Below are positions 7,250 to 13,930 of a stretch of 20,331 nt of DNA, piece by piece; the stretch's first letter is position 1, and every line of letters begins with the position of its first letter. Location: IMG/VR virus record IMGVR_UViG_3300027905_000036, positions 1 through 20,331 of that record. The stretch is one strand, 5' to 3'. The notes beneath the pieces are model-generated. The model was not told where the DNA came from. It ran no database searches and saw only the letters and a list, made by a program, of their open reading frames with translations. The DNA is from a virus. The translations under genes and the position numbers were made by a program.

Positions 7250-7763
7250 ATTCCTTCTCATCGGCGTGATAAGTGATCGTGGCGCGCAGTTCGCCGTCCG
7301 CTGGGATCGTGACCTCCGGGTCCTCGTACTCCACGAGCCCGCTCGCCTGGCCGGGGACCTCGCCGACGGACAGGAACCGGCCGCCGTGGGACTTGTCGCC
7401 CAGCGGGCCGCGGATCCGCTGGAGCAGGAGCCCGATCGCGGCGCTGAACGCCCGCTGCTCGTTCTCCGCTATCGGCGGGTTCGGCGTCTTCACCGGCCAG
7501 GTGAGCTTCAGCACGATCGTGTACTGGTCGCGGTACCGCTGGGCGTTCACGTGGTCGTCGGAGGTGACCCGGCGGGTGACGTAGACGCCGCGTTTCTTCT
7601 GCCCGAGCCGGCTGCCCGGCCAGAACGCCTGCACCACATCCCACGGGCCGCCGGCGGACTGGCTCAGCGGCGGGCCGCCGTCGCCGGTCGTGTTCAGCCA
7701 CGCCGCCTCGCGGTCCTCGACGTCGGCGGTGATGTCGGGCTGCGGGTACCAGGGAGCGGGCAC
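7239..7763 (-). CDS. Putative tail terminator / tail completion protein
   Basis: The protein has 174 residues and starts with GTG at 7763, three bases past the upstream stop. It reads PQPDITADVEDREAAWLN and then WPGSRLGQKKRGVYVTRRV. Central strands follow (YTIVLKLTWPVKTP), then a helix (ENEQRAFSAAIGLLLQRIRG) and closing strands (DGELRATITYHADEKEF). A beta-helix-beta layout of this size between the head connector and the tail tube gene is the usual place of the tail terminator or head-tail completion protein. The functional call rests on position and general fold only, since no diagnostic motif was seen. Its 3' end overlaps the plus-strand gene that ends at 7249. Confidence 0.55.
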   Translation of the reverse strand: MPAPWYPQPDITADVEDREAAWLNTTGDGGPPLSQSAGGPWDVVQAFWPGSRLGQKKRGVYVTRRVTSDDHVNAQRYRDQYTIVLKLTWPVKTPNPPIAENEQRAFSAAIGLLLQRIRGPLGDKSHGGRFLSVGEVPGQASGLVEYEDPEVTIPADGELRATITYHADEKEFNG

Positions 7764-7766
7764 TGG

Positions 7767-8057
7767 TCACCGCCTCCGCTGCCTGCGCGGCTTCCACCCG
7801 GCCGGCACGCCCTTGAGCTGCGACTTGTACGGCTTCGGCTTCCCGCCCGGCCGCACCGTGCGCGCGTTCCGCCCGGACGGCACATGCAGCAGCGAGTGGT
7901 AAGCCCTCGCCGTGCCCGGCCGGGGCGGCTTCCACGGCCGCGCCAGGGTCCGCCTGTGCCGGAGCGCCTTCTTGGCGTGCGCCTTGTAATGCGCGACCGT
8001 GCGGGCCTTGTGGGCCTTGAACGTCCGGGCGCTCCTGGCCCGGTGCGCCCGGAACAC
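7767..8057 (-). CDS. Extremely basic small protein in the head-tail joining region
   Basis: The protein has 96 residues and starts with GTG at 8057, just after the stop of the connector gene, with AAGGA as ribosome site. By count it has 19 Arg, 11 Lys and 7 His, and no Asp or Glu at all. The N-terminal 40 residues form an Ala/Lys/Arg/His helix with a loose repeat (RAHRARSARTFKAHKART, AHYKAHAKKAL). The rest is Pro/Gly/Lys/Arg-rich (GGKPKPYKSQLKGVPAGWK) and ends in RRQRRR. It could bind nucleic acid or an acidic virion surface; this is inference. A high-Arg composition can also arise in shadow frames of GC-rich DNA. Here, however, the frame fills the gap between two late genes exactly and no competing real gene covers it. 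Confidence 0.68.
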   Translation of the reverse strand: MFRAHRARSARTFKAHKARTVAHYKAHAKKALRHRRTLARPWKPPRPGTARAYHSLLHVPSGRNARTVRPGGKPKPYKSQLKGVPAGWKPRRQRRR

Positions 8058-8061
8058 CCGC

Positions 8062-8724
8062 TCAGTCCTTAACCCAGTTGCTCAATATCAGCAGCGCGTC
8101 GGTGTGCAGCTGCTCCGGGTCGTGCTGGGTGGTGCCCGGCTGGAGCTCGCGGACGATGTCGTACGCCGCCATGAACTTGCACGCCCGCACCAGGCTCGCA
8201 GGGGTCGCCAGGACGTACCCGCCGGAGTAGGTGACCTGGATGCGGGAGCCGACGGGCAGGAACGTCCCCAGCATGAACCACACGTGGCCGGTATCGTTCT
8301 CGGGCCCGTTCAGCAGCGCAGCCGCCGGGACGGCCTGTGTGCCGCCGAAGGAGCGGATGATCTCGATCGACACGCCGGAGTACTGCCACATGTCGGGGTA
8401 CTTGCTGGCCTTCTCATCAAGCCAGCAGTGGCGGACCAGATCCTGGCCGCCGATTGACTGGGCGTAGGACATGCCGAGCTGGGAGGTGATCGACATGGGC
8501 ACGTTGGCCGCGCCGCCGTACTCGTCGGCGTCGATCCCGTCAGCCCGGTGGGTTTCCGTGACCGTGAACGGCGCGAGCCGGCGATCCACCTCGTCCTCGC
8601 ACTGCCGGGTGGCCTCGAGCAGCACGTCGTTGACGTACGGCTGCGTGCAGGCGCTGGCGAGGTCAGCGAACGGCCCGCTGGTGAACTGGGTGTAGCTGCA
8701 AAGGGGCGTTCCGTTGTCCGGCAT
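8062..8724 (-). CDS. Head-tail connector / adaptor protein
   Basis: The protein has 220 residues and starts with ATG at 8724 after AAGGGGGG. The layout follows head-completion adaptors: an N-terminal helical part (FADLASACTQPYVNDVLLEA, then TRQCEDEVDRRLAPF), a middle beta insertion (AADEYGG-like region to GVSIEIIRSFGGTQ), a strand pair (GSRIQVTYSGGYV), and a closing helical bundle (PASLVRACKFMAAYDIVREL ... QLHTDALLILSNW). A tyrosine-containing strand followed by a P-x-x-L-x-x-A helix is typical of gp6/gp15-type adaptors. These sit under the portal and receive the tail. It is part of the head-to-tail gene string that ends at 7239. The call is by fold pattern and position. Confidence 0.65.
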   Translation of the reverse strand: MPDNGTPLCSYTQFTSGPFADLASACTQPYVNDVLLEATRQCEDEVDRRLAPFTVTETHRADGIDADEYGGAANVPMSITSQLGMSYAQSIGGQDLVRHCWLDEKASKYPDMWQYSGVSIEIIRSFGGTQAVPAAALLNGPENDTGHVWFMLGTFLPVGSRIQVTYSGGYVLATPASLVRACKFMAAYDIVRELQPGTTQHDPEQLHTDALLILSNWVKD

Positions 8725-8741
8725 CGCCCCCCCTTAAATGG

Positions 8742-8903
8742 TCAGGGCGCAGCTTCTCGCAACCGCTTCCTGCGCTCGCGCACGTAGCGACGCGCGCATT
8801 CCCGGCATCGGCGCGACCCATCGCGTGCACCCGGGCGTCGCCTGTGTCGATTCGAACGACTGCGCCACGCTCGCGTGTGGTCAGCGAGCGAGCGCCACGG
8901 CAT
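8742..8903 (-). CDS. Arg-rich small protein with a CxxC pair, possibly the remains of a longer zinc-binding ORF
   Basis: The open frame has 53 codons: MPWRSLADHTRAWR, an Arg-rich middle, SRRCRECARRYVRERRKR, and a final LREAAP before TGA. The pattern R-x-C-R-x-C followed by an Arg-rich helix is common at the end of short phage zinc-binding proteins. Two more ligands could be His9 and His20, but the usual first Cys pair is not seen. The ATG at 8903 has only a weak ribosome site. The same frame continues upstream to an ATG at 8963 with a very good GAGGAG site, but a TGA (8937-8939) closes that frame after eight codons. Either the short ORF is real, or the gene is broken by a nonsense codon. Confidence 0.45.
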   Translation of the reverse strand: MPWRSLADHTRAWRSRSNRHRRRPGARDGSRRCRECARRYVRERRKRLREAAP

Positions 8904-8985
8904 CCCGTATCCGGCTGGCCGATCCAGTCCGCGTGGTCAGCGCGGCCGTAAGCCAGCACTCATGGGCGACTCCTCGCGCCGGAGC

Positions 8986-9303
8986 CTACGCCCCGTCGCC
9001 CTTCGGCGCGTCCTGGCCGTCACCATCCGCGCCGGGATCGTCCCTGGCGGTTTCAGCGTCGGCCTCAGCCTGAACTCTGGCCGCCTCGGCCGCGGCATCG
9101 GCGTCTGCCTTGGCCTTCGCCGCCGCGGCGGACTTCAGCGCCGCGCGGGTCGCCGCCGCCTCGGAGTACCCGCCTCCCCTGATGCCCAGCAGCTCCGCCC
9201 CGAGGTCATCAGGCACTTCGATGACGTCGCCGTCTTTCTCCCACGTGTACGGCACCCGGCCGTGCATGATCGTGGTGCCGCCTGAGTCCTTCGCGAGCAG
9301 CAT
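8986..9303 (-). CDS. Small protein directly downstream of the capsid gene
   Basis: The protein has 105 residues, with ATG at 9303 behind AGGGAAGG. The N-terminal half looks folded (IMHGRVPYTWEKDGDVIEV, then PDDLGAELLGIRGGGYSEA). The C-terminal half is a charged Ala/Lys/Asp/Glu helix that is probably a coiled coil (AAAAKAKADADAAAEAARVQ) with a short acidic Gly/Asp tail. Small proteins with this split layout are common just after actinophage capsid genes. They may decorate the head or help head completion, but I cannot name the family. It lies 88 bases after the capsid stop, beyond a strong hairpin, and may therefore be expressed at a lower level than capsid. Confidence 0.78.
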   Translation of the reverse strand: MLLAKDSGGTTIMHGRVPYTWEKDGDVIEVPDDLGAELLGIRGGGYSEAAATRAALKSAAAAKAKADADAAAEAARVQAEADAETARDDPGADGDGQDAPKGDGA

Positions 9304-9344
9304 GAGAGCCGCCTTCCCTGGTGACGCCCTGGGCCGGACTGGGT

Positions 9345-9384
9345 CGCCGGTCCCGGCCGGCGGGAACCGGAGCCGGGACCGGCG
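9345..9384 (-). terminator. Hairpin after the capsid gene
   Basis: There is a perfect 13-bp inverted repeat, CGCCGGTCCCGGC (9345-9357) against GCCGGGACCGGCG (9372-9384), with a 14-base loop. It starts about 7 bases after the capsid stop (TAA, 9392-9394) on the transcribed strand. No U-run follows, which is usual for terminators or processing hairpins in high-GC actinobacteria. It may reduce read-through into the downstream genes or protect the 3' end of the capsid mRNA. Confidence 0.65.
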
Positions 9385-9391
9385 AGCTTGC

Positions 9392-10774
9392 TTACAGCGA
9401 CGGATTCATGCGTGCGCCCCGGCCAACAAATCGGCTGGTCCGCACGGCAAACACCGTGTCACCTATGATTGCGTAAGGAAGTGTGTCCGGGCTTGCGGTG
9501 GTTGGATACACGTCGACCGGGTGTGCCTCCCTCACGTACGGCCTGACCACGTTGTTCCGGTCCCGGCTGATGAGGTAGAACGACTCCTCGCCGGCTGCCA
9601 GGGGCAGCAGGCTCGCGTTCGTCCCGAAGTACACGGTCGGCAGGGTCGCCGGGACGGTCGGGCCGGTCGAGTTCTGCGGCACCAGCGCGGTGCCGGTGTC
9701 GACGATCTGGTTGGTCAGGACGGGCGTGACGCCGTCGGCGGCCAGGCCCACGGTCGCGTCGACGTAGCCGAGGAACGTCTCCGACCCCGGCGGCCCGCCC
9801 GCCGCGGTCCGGTACACCTTGTACGACTGCGGCGACAGGCCGTCCAGGCCGGTGGGCGGGGTGAACGACAGGGTGATGGTGTTCGTGGAGGTGCCGCCGC
9901 CGGTGGCCTGGGACACCTCGGCCGACGGGAGCGTCTCGCCCTGCCGCGCGATCACCGGGGCGAGGACGTACTTGTAGGTGGTGGACAGCGGGATCGTCCC
10001 GCCGATGGTCGCGGTGGCCGCGGTGACGGTGCCCATCGAGTAGCCGTACGGGCTCAGGAACGACGTCGGCACCAGCGGGACGTTCTTGTAGCTGGACACC
10101 AGGAGTCCGGGGGCGATCTCGACCTGGGTGAACCGCTGCTGGTTCGTCAGCAGCTGCTCGATCTTCGCGATCGCCGTGGTCGACATGATGAACTGCCAGC
10201 TCGAGTCCCGCACCGGCTGGGAGGAGTTCCGGGAGACGGTGTTGATCACCTGGTCGAGCATCGCCAGCGACAGCGAGTTCCCGCCGAAGTCGATCGAGTT
10301 CTTGTAGCCGGTGGTGAAGTCGGACACGAGGATGTCGAGGCCGTCGAACTGCGGCTGCGCCTGGTTCGCGGTCGCCAGTGCGCAGCCCCACACCATGGCG
10401 CACTCGACGTCCCAGTAGTAGCCCTGGATCGCGCCCATGATTTCAGTGGCCCGCAGGTCACCGATGACCATCTGGGTGACTTCCTGGGCGTACCCGGTGA
10501 CGCCGCCCACGGTCAGGACGTGCTTCATCTGGTACTGGTTCTGCACGTACACCGAGGTGGAGATGGGCCGGGCGCCGCCGTCGGGGACGAAGCCGCCGCT
10601 CGCGACAGTCGTGCGCTGGTTGAAGTAGTAGATGTCGCCCTTCCAGGGCTGCGTCGGAACGGACCGGCACAGCGGGGCGAAACGGCGCTGGTACTCGACC
10701 AGGATCGGGTCGATGATCTTGGGGATAAGGGCGCTTGCGCCAGCGGCGGTGAGCGCCTCGCGAAGCTCGGACAT
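9392..10774 (-). CDS. Major capsid protein (HK97-like) with an inserted Ig/FN3-like domain
   Basis: The preferred start is ATG at 10774 (MSELREALTAAG), behind AAAGGGG, giving 460 residues. An in-frame ATG at 10855 would add 27 residues but lacks a good ribosome site. Residues 1-240 show the capsid pattern: an N-terminal arm (LIPKIIDPILVEYQRRFAP), an E-loop-like stretch (KGDIYYFNQRTTVASGGFVP), a long helix region (GDLRATEIMGAIQGYYWDVE), and LDQVINTVSRNSSQP with FIMSTTAIAKIEQLL. The chain resumes at about 375-460 (PTVYFGTNASLLPL to RTSRFVGRGARMN). Between them, residues about 247-366 form a Thr/Gly-rich beta domain (TYKYVLAPVIARQGETLPS; QSYKVYRTAAGGPPGSETF) like FN3/Ig capsid surface domains. 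It follows the protease-scaffold gene, the normal order. Confidence 0.9.
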   Translation of the reverse strand: MSELREALTAAGASALIPKIIDPILVEYQRRFAPLCRSVPTQPWKGDIYYFNQRTTVASGGFVPDGGARPISTSVYVQNQYQMKHVLTVGGVTGYAQEVTQMVIGDLRATEIMGAIQGYYWDVECAMVWGCALATANQAQPQFDGLDILVSDFTTGYKNSIDFGGNSLSLAMLDQVINTVSRNSSQPVRDSSWQFIMSTTAIAKIEQLLTNQQRFTQVEIAPGLLVSSYKNVPLVPTSFLSPYGYSMGTVTAATATIGGTIPLSTTYKYVLAPVIARQGETLPSAEVSQATGGGTSTNTITLSFTPPTGLDGLSPQSYKVYRTAAGGPPGSETFLGYVDATVGLAADGVTPVLTNQIVDTGTALVPQNSTGPTVPATLPTVYFGTNASLLPLAAGEESFYLISRDRNNVVRPYVREAHPVDVYPTTASPDTLPYAIIGDTVFAVRTSRFVGRGARMNPSL

Positions 10775-10963
10775 GGCCGGAGCCCCTTTCTCAACGAGAA
10801 GAGCCCCCGCCATCGGGCGAAGGCTCACGGTTGGATTGGCGACCATTGCGGCCATGCGGCACCAGCGCGGCGCTGGCGGTCAGGTAGAGCGGTCAGGCTC
10901 GCGAGGCGGGAAGGGCTGCCGCCCGGCGCCGCGCCTCGCGAGAACGGCGCCGGGCGGGAATGG
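10775..10963 (-). promoter_or_regulatory. Structured capsid mRNA leader with interleaved inverted repeats
   Basis: This 189-base gap between the protease-scaffold stop and the capsid start holds no convincing gene. It contains two perfect 11-bp inverted repeats that are interleaved: GCCCGGCGCCG (10921-10931) with CGGCGCCGGGC (10945-10955), and CTCGCGAGGCG (10898-10908) with CGCCTCGCGAG (10932-10942). The order of arms is A-B-A'-B', so the two stems either exclude each other or form a pseudoknot. A further palindrome CCAGCGC-G-GCGCTGG lies at 10862-10876. A hairpin GAGCC..CGCC/GGCG..GGCTC lies at 10801-10826, about 27 bases before the capsid ATG. No clear promoter was recognised. Confidence 0.6.
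10921..10955 (-). terminator. Terminator-like hairpin after the protease-scaffold gene
   Basis: A perfect 11-bp GC stem with a 13-base loop begins about 8 bases after the TGA (10964-10966). No U-run follows. It could be a partial terminator that separates protease-scaffold from capsid transcription, or one state of the two-stem switch described for the leader. Confidence 0.5.
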
Positions 10964-12859
10964 TCAGGCGATCTTGGCGGCCCGCTCGCCGAACACGTGG
11001 TTGGCCAGGACCGGGGCGGTGCGGGCGATCAGGTCCTCGTGCGACATCTCGTGCAGCGGCTTGTCGCCCCACGACGCGGGCATCTTCGTCTTCTCGCTGA
11101 TGACGTCCGCTCCGCTGTTCGCCGCGGCGGCCTGCTCGGCGGTCATGACGATGCCCTTGCGGCCGGGTGCGAGCTGCCCGGACTGGACCATCCGCGCGGT
11201 GGCCGCATCGACGCCTTCCTGCACGAGGCGGGTAATCCGCTGCTCGTCGGTCTCCTGCGGGAACTTCGCGGCGATCGCGGCGTCGACCATCCGCTGCACC
11301 TTCTCGGCTTCGGTCTCAGTCACGGCTGCGGGAGCCGCTGGCGCGGCCGGGGCAGCCTCAGCCGCCGGTGCAGCGGCCGCGGTCCCGGCCGCAGGTGCCG
11401 GGTGCGCTGCGGCGAACGCCGCCAGTGCCCGGTTTGCGGCAGCCTCGATGATCGCGTCGAGCTGCGCCTGGGTGTAGGCGGGAGCGGCCGGGGCGGTGGT
11501 CTCGGCCGCGGGGGCGGTGGTCTCCGGCATCGCGGATTCCGTCCTTTCCGTGGTTTCGCCGGCGGCCGGTTCCGGTGCCGGGGTATCGGTTGCCTCGGCC
11601 ACGCTGGCCGGGCCGTCTGCCGGCGCGGTCTCGCCTGCGCCGCCGTCGTGGTCGGTGTCCTCGGAGCCGGCGCCGTCCACGTCGATGTCGCCGTCCATGT
11701 CCGGGTCCAGCGCGGCCAGGGCCTTGCACGCAGCGTCAGCGGCGGCGCGGAGGATCAGGTCAAGGTCGGCCGGGTCCATGCCGTAGCACGACAGGCACAG
11801 GTTGATCGGGCCGTTGGACGCGTTCAGCGACCAGGAGCCGGAGGTCTGCGGCGAGCCGTAGTCGCCGTACCACTCCCGCAGCTCGGACTCGGTGACCTGA
11901 CGCGCGGGCTCGATGACCCAGCCCTCAGCGGCGACCTTGACGCCGAAGGCCTTCAGCGCCTTCATGATCCGGCCCTTGACGCGCTTGAGCTGCGCCGCGG
12001 TGTACTTGGCCGCGTTGTCCTTCTGGTTCACATATGACCAGGCGGCCTTGGCCAGGGCCTTGGTGGTCAGGTCATACCTCTGCTTGCCATCGGCCTGATA
12101 GCCCGGATCGGCGTAGACCTTGCTCCCGCCGGTCAGGCCGCTGCCCCGCTTCGACAGCGGCAGCGCGGCACTGGACGCCTCGCACAGGCCATTGCGGAGG
12201 ATGACCGGCGGCTCGGGCGGCAGAGCGCGCAGTGTCTCCCTCAGCGCTTCCCGCGCCTCAGCCGTCATCTGCGGTGCCGCCTCCGTCGCTGTCTCTTCGG
12301 TGATCGCGGTCACGCGCGCCTCCTGGACGCTCTCGGTGATGGGCACCCGCTCATCGGTCTCGGTGCGGGTGCCGTCTGCGGTCCAGGCGAACGTGTCGAT
12401 CTGCGCGTCGGCTACGCCCGGTGACCGGGTGAAGTCCAGCCCGTCGATGATGAGCCCGTCCGCAGTTTCCACGGGCTGGCCATCGGGTCCCTTGACCGTG
12501 CGGACGGTGCCCGTCCAGTAGCCGCGGATCGACACGTTCCGCAGGAACGGCGGCTGCCCGTCGGCGGTGCTGGCCAGGTTCGCGATGTCCCATCCGGCCG
12601 GGGTGTCAGGGAGGTCCGAGGCGAAGCGGAGCCGCCCGTTCTCGTCCAGGCTCACCGCAGTCAGGGAGCCGCTGATCTCGCGGCTGTCATCGCCTGCCGC
12701 GTGGTGGGTGAGCATGACCATCGGCTCGGTGCCGTCCTTGAGGCGCTTCTGCGCCCGGGCGACCGCTCCGACGATGTGCTCCGGGGTGTAGAGCCGCCGG
12801 TTTTTCGAGATCCCCGGCGCGAGCCCGACTCCGCCGATGGTCGCGATGGCCTTAGCCAC
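10964..12859 (-). CDS. Prohead maturation protease fused to scaffold, with a DUF6582-like domain
   Basis: The protein has 631 residues and starts with GTG at 12859 after AAGGGGGAG. Residues 1-160 look like a gp21/assemblin-type prohead serine protease: MVMLTHHAAGDDSRE holds the likely catalytic His52/53, LRNVSIRGYW the likely Ser110, and GLDFTRSPGVADAQI closes the domain. Residues about 247-310 (YADPGYQADGKQRYDLTTKA; KRVKGRIMKALKAFGV) match a DUF6582-type helical domain. A CLSC pair follows near 354-357. An acidic DPDMDGDIDVDG...DTDHDGG stretch near 384-406 looks like a Ca-binding loop. Residues about 410-515 are an Ala/Pro/Thr-rich linker, and 515-631 a helical scaffold-like end. The protein probably shapes the prohead and then cuts itself and the capsid N-terminus. 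The domain borders are by eye. Confidence 0.8.
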   Translation of the reverse strand: MAKAIATIGGVGLAPGISKNRRLYTPEHIVGAVARAQKRLKDGTEPMVMLTHHAAGDDSREISGSLTAVSLDENGRLRFASDLPDTPAGWDIANLASTADGQPPFLRNVSIRGYWTGTVRTVKGPDGQPVETADGLIIDGLDFTRSPGVADAQIDTFAWTADGTRTETDERVPITESVQEARVTAITEETATEAAPQMTAEAREALRETLRALPPEPPVILRNGLCEASSAALPLSKRGSGLTGGSKVYADPGYQADGKQRYDLTTKALAKAAWSYVNQKDNAAKYTAAQLKRVKGRIMKALKAFGVKVAAEGWVIEPARQVTESELREWYGDYGSPQTSGSWSLNASNGPINLCLSCYGMDPADLDLILRAAADAACKALAALDPDMDGDIDVDGAGSEDTDHDGGAGETAPADGPASVAEATDTPAPEPAAGETTERTESAMPETTAPAAETTAPAAPAYTQAQLDAIIEAAANRALAAFAAAHPAPAAGTAAAAPAAEAAPAAPAAPAAVTETEAEKVQRMVDAAIAAKFPQETDEQRITRLVQEGVDAATARMVQSGQLAPGRKGIVMTAEQAAAANSGADVISEKTKMPASWGDKPLHEMSHEDLIARTAPVLANHVFGERAAKIA

Positions 12860-13091
12860 GGCTCCCCCTTCCGCCGGTCACCAGGCGTGCCTTGAGGTCG
12901 CGGGCGGCTGCGGCCGATGCGGGCGGGTTGCGGTGCGGCCTGCGGGACTCGTGACCGGCCAGTGCCGAGACGACGGCCTTACGGACGTCGGGGCGGTCGA
13001 GCGCTGCGATGAGCATGGCAGCGAACGCGTCCGCCCCGGCTGCCGCCTGGTGCTCGGCCGCCCGCTCCCGCGCGGCCCTGGGAAGGGCCAA
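12852..13091 (-). CDS. Small helical protein before the protease gene
   Basis: The frame has 79 residues if the TTG at 13091 is used, with no good ribosome site. An internal ATG (AAMLIAALDRPD, about residue 26) is another start. It overlaps the protease start by 8 bases (TAA at 12852-12854), so translation is likely coupled. The sequence is Ala/Arg-rich and helical (AAEHQAAAGADAFAAMLIAA; LDRPDVRKAVVSALAGHES), followed by a short basic end. I do not recognise the family. It fills the gap between two structural genes and its codon use is like theirs. Confidence 0.6.
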   Translation of the reverse strand: MALPRAARERAAEHQAAAGADAFAAMLIAALDRPDVRKAVVSALAGHESRRPHRNPPASAAAARDLKARLVTGGRGSRG

Positions 13092-13094
13092 CGC

Positions 13095-13421
13095 TCAGCA
13101 GTAGCCGATCGTGAAAGCCGGCCCGGAGGTGACGTTGACGACGGTCAGGTTCGTGGCGAACGGCAGGTCGATGGCGATCACGTTGCCGATGGTGCCGCCT
13201 CCGGGGACGATCGCCAGGATGATGCCCGACGCGGCAGGGCCGTCGTAGATCGTCGCGTTGTCGGTGCTGGTGCCCGCTGCGGTGACGACGATCTTGATGC
13301 ACCGGCCTGCGGCGTTCTTGACCGTGGTGGTGCCGGCCGATGCGGCGATGGCGGCGGCGAGGCTGGCGCGGATCGGCCAGCCGAGGTCGTCGTACTCGGT
13401 CCAGTTGGCGTTCTTGCTCAT
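13095..13421 (-). CDS. Small beta-rich putative virion protein
   Basis: I chose ATG at 13421 (MSKNANWTEYDDLGWP) because AAGGGG lies at the right distance. An upstream ATG at 13475 would add 18 residues but has no ribosome site. The product has 108 residues. After a short N-terminus come repeating strands rich in Thr/Gly/Ile/Val: TTTVKNAAGRCIKIVVTAAG, NATIYDGPAASGIILAIVPG, IGNVIAIDLPFATNLTVVNV, ending GPAFTIGYC. This is the pattern of small beta-sandwich or trimerising proteins that recur in phage structural modules, where DG and DLP turns alternate with strands. A head-decoration or fibre-base role is likely but unproven. The neighbours are MuF-side and protease genes. Confidence 0.72.
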   Translation of the reverse strand: MSKNANWTEYDDLGWPIRASLAAAIAASAGTTTVKNAAGRCIKIVVTAAGTSTDNATIYDGPAASGIILAIVPGGGTIGNVIAIDLPFATNLTVVNVTSGPAFTIGYC

Positions 13422-13491
13422 GGCGGAATCGCCCCTTCCGGGCTCGGGTGGTTGCGTGATCAGGGCGGCCGTCATGCGGCCTGGGAGGTCG

Positions 13492-13920
13492 TCAGCGGGC
13501 CATCAGCGAGATCTCGGTGCCGGTCACCGACCCGCCCGTGCAGGTCCACGACACGCGGCCCCAGCCGGGCAGCACTATGTAGGAGGTGGTCGGCCCGTGC
13601 AGGCCGCAGGACTTCACCGTCGCCCCGGCGGCGACAAGCGCGCCCGTGGTCAGGAACGCGGCGTACAGGTTCCCCAGGTCGTCGTACAGGTCCAGGTTCA
13701 CCGTCAGCGACGGGCTGGAGACGATCGCGGCGATGGACACCATCAGCGCCAGGTCGGTGACATTCCGCAGGTCGACGGGCGTCTCGAAGTCGGGGTCCCA
13801 CGGCGGGACGGCCGCCGGCTGCCAGTTCCCGGAGTTCCCCGCGCCCGCGATGGTGGTGCCGAGCCCGGAGGCGGTGAGGGACCAGATGCGGCGGACTGGC
13901 GGCCCGTGGCGGTCGGGCAT
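13492..13920 (-). CDS. Beta-rich putative virion protein next to MuF
   Basis: The protein has 142 residues, with ATG at 13920 behind GGAGG, directly after the MuF stop. It has alternating short strands without a signal peptide: RIWSLTASGLGTTIAGAGNS, a middle of LRNVTDLALMVSIAAIVSSP and LTVNLDLYDDLGNLYAAF, and a final SYIVLPGWGRVSWTCTGG. The regular spacing of strands and turns fits a beta-sandwich. Together with the following 108-residue protein it forms a pair of small putative capsid-associated proteins between MuF and the protease. No named family is recognised. Confidence 0.72.
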   Translation of the reverse strand: MPDRHGPPVRRIWSLTASGLGTTIAGAGNSGNWQPAAVPPWDPDFETPVDLRNVTDLALMVSIAAIVSSPSLTVNLDLYDDLGNLYAAFLTTGALVAAGATVKSCGLHGPTTSYIVLPGWGRVSWTCTGGSVTGTEISLMAR

Positions 13921-13930
13921 CGCTGCCTCC

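Noticed and set aside
8848-8862. GTTCGAATC on the minus strand resembles a tRNA T-loop with a four-pair stem
   Set aside because: No matching acceptor strand, D-arm or anticodon arm could be built around it. The bases are explained by the Arg-rich small ORF.
8904-8985. Gap after the post-capsid gene considered as a promoter or terminator
   Set aside because: Only a six-pair GGCGAC/GTCGCC stem, formed mostly from the upstream coding end (8965-9000), and a short frame were seen. No convincing promoter boxes.
9110-12037. Very long plus-strand open frame opposite the capsid and protease genes
   Set aside because: It is antisense to two well-supported genes. Its translation is Arg/Gly/Val low complexity without domain patterns, as expected for a shadow frame in GC-rich DNA.
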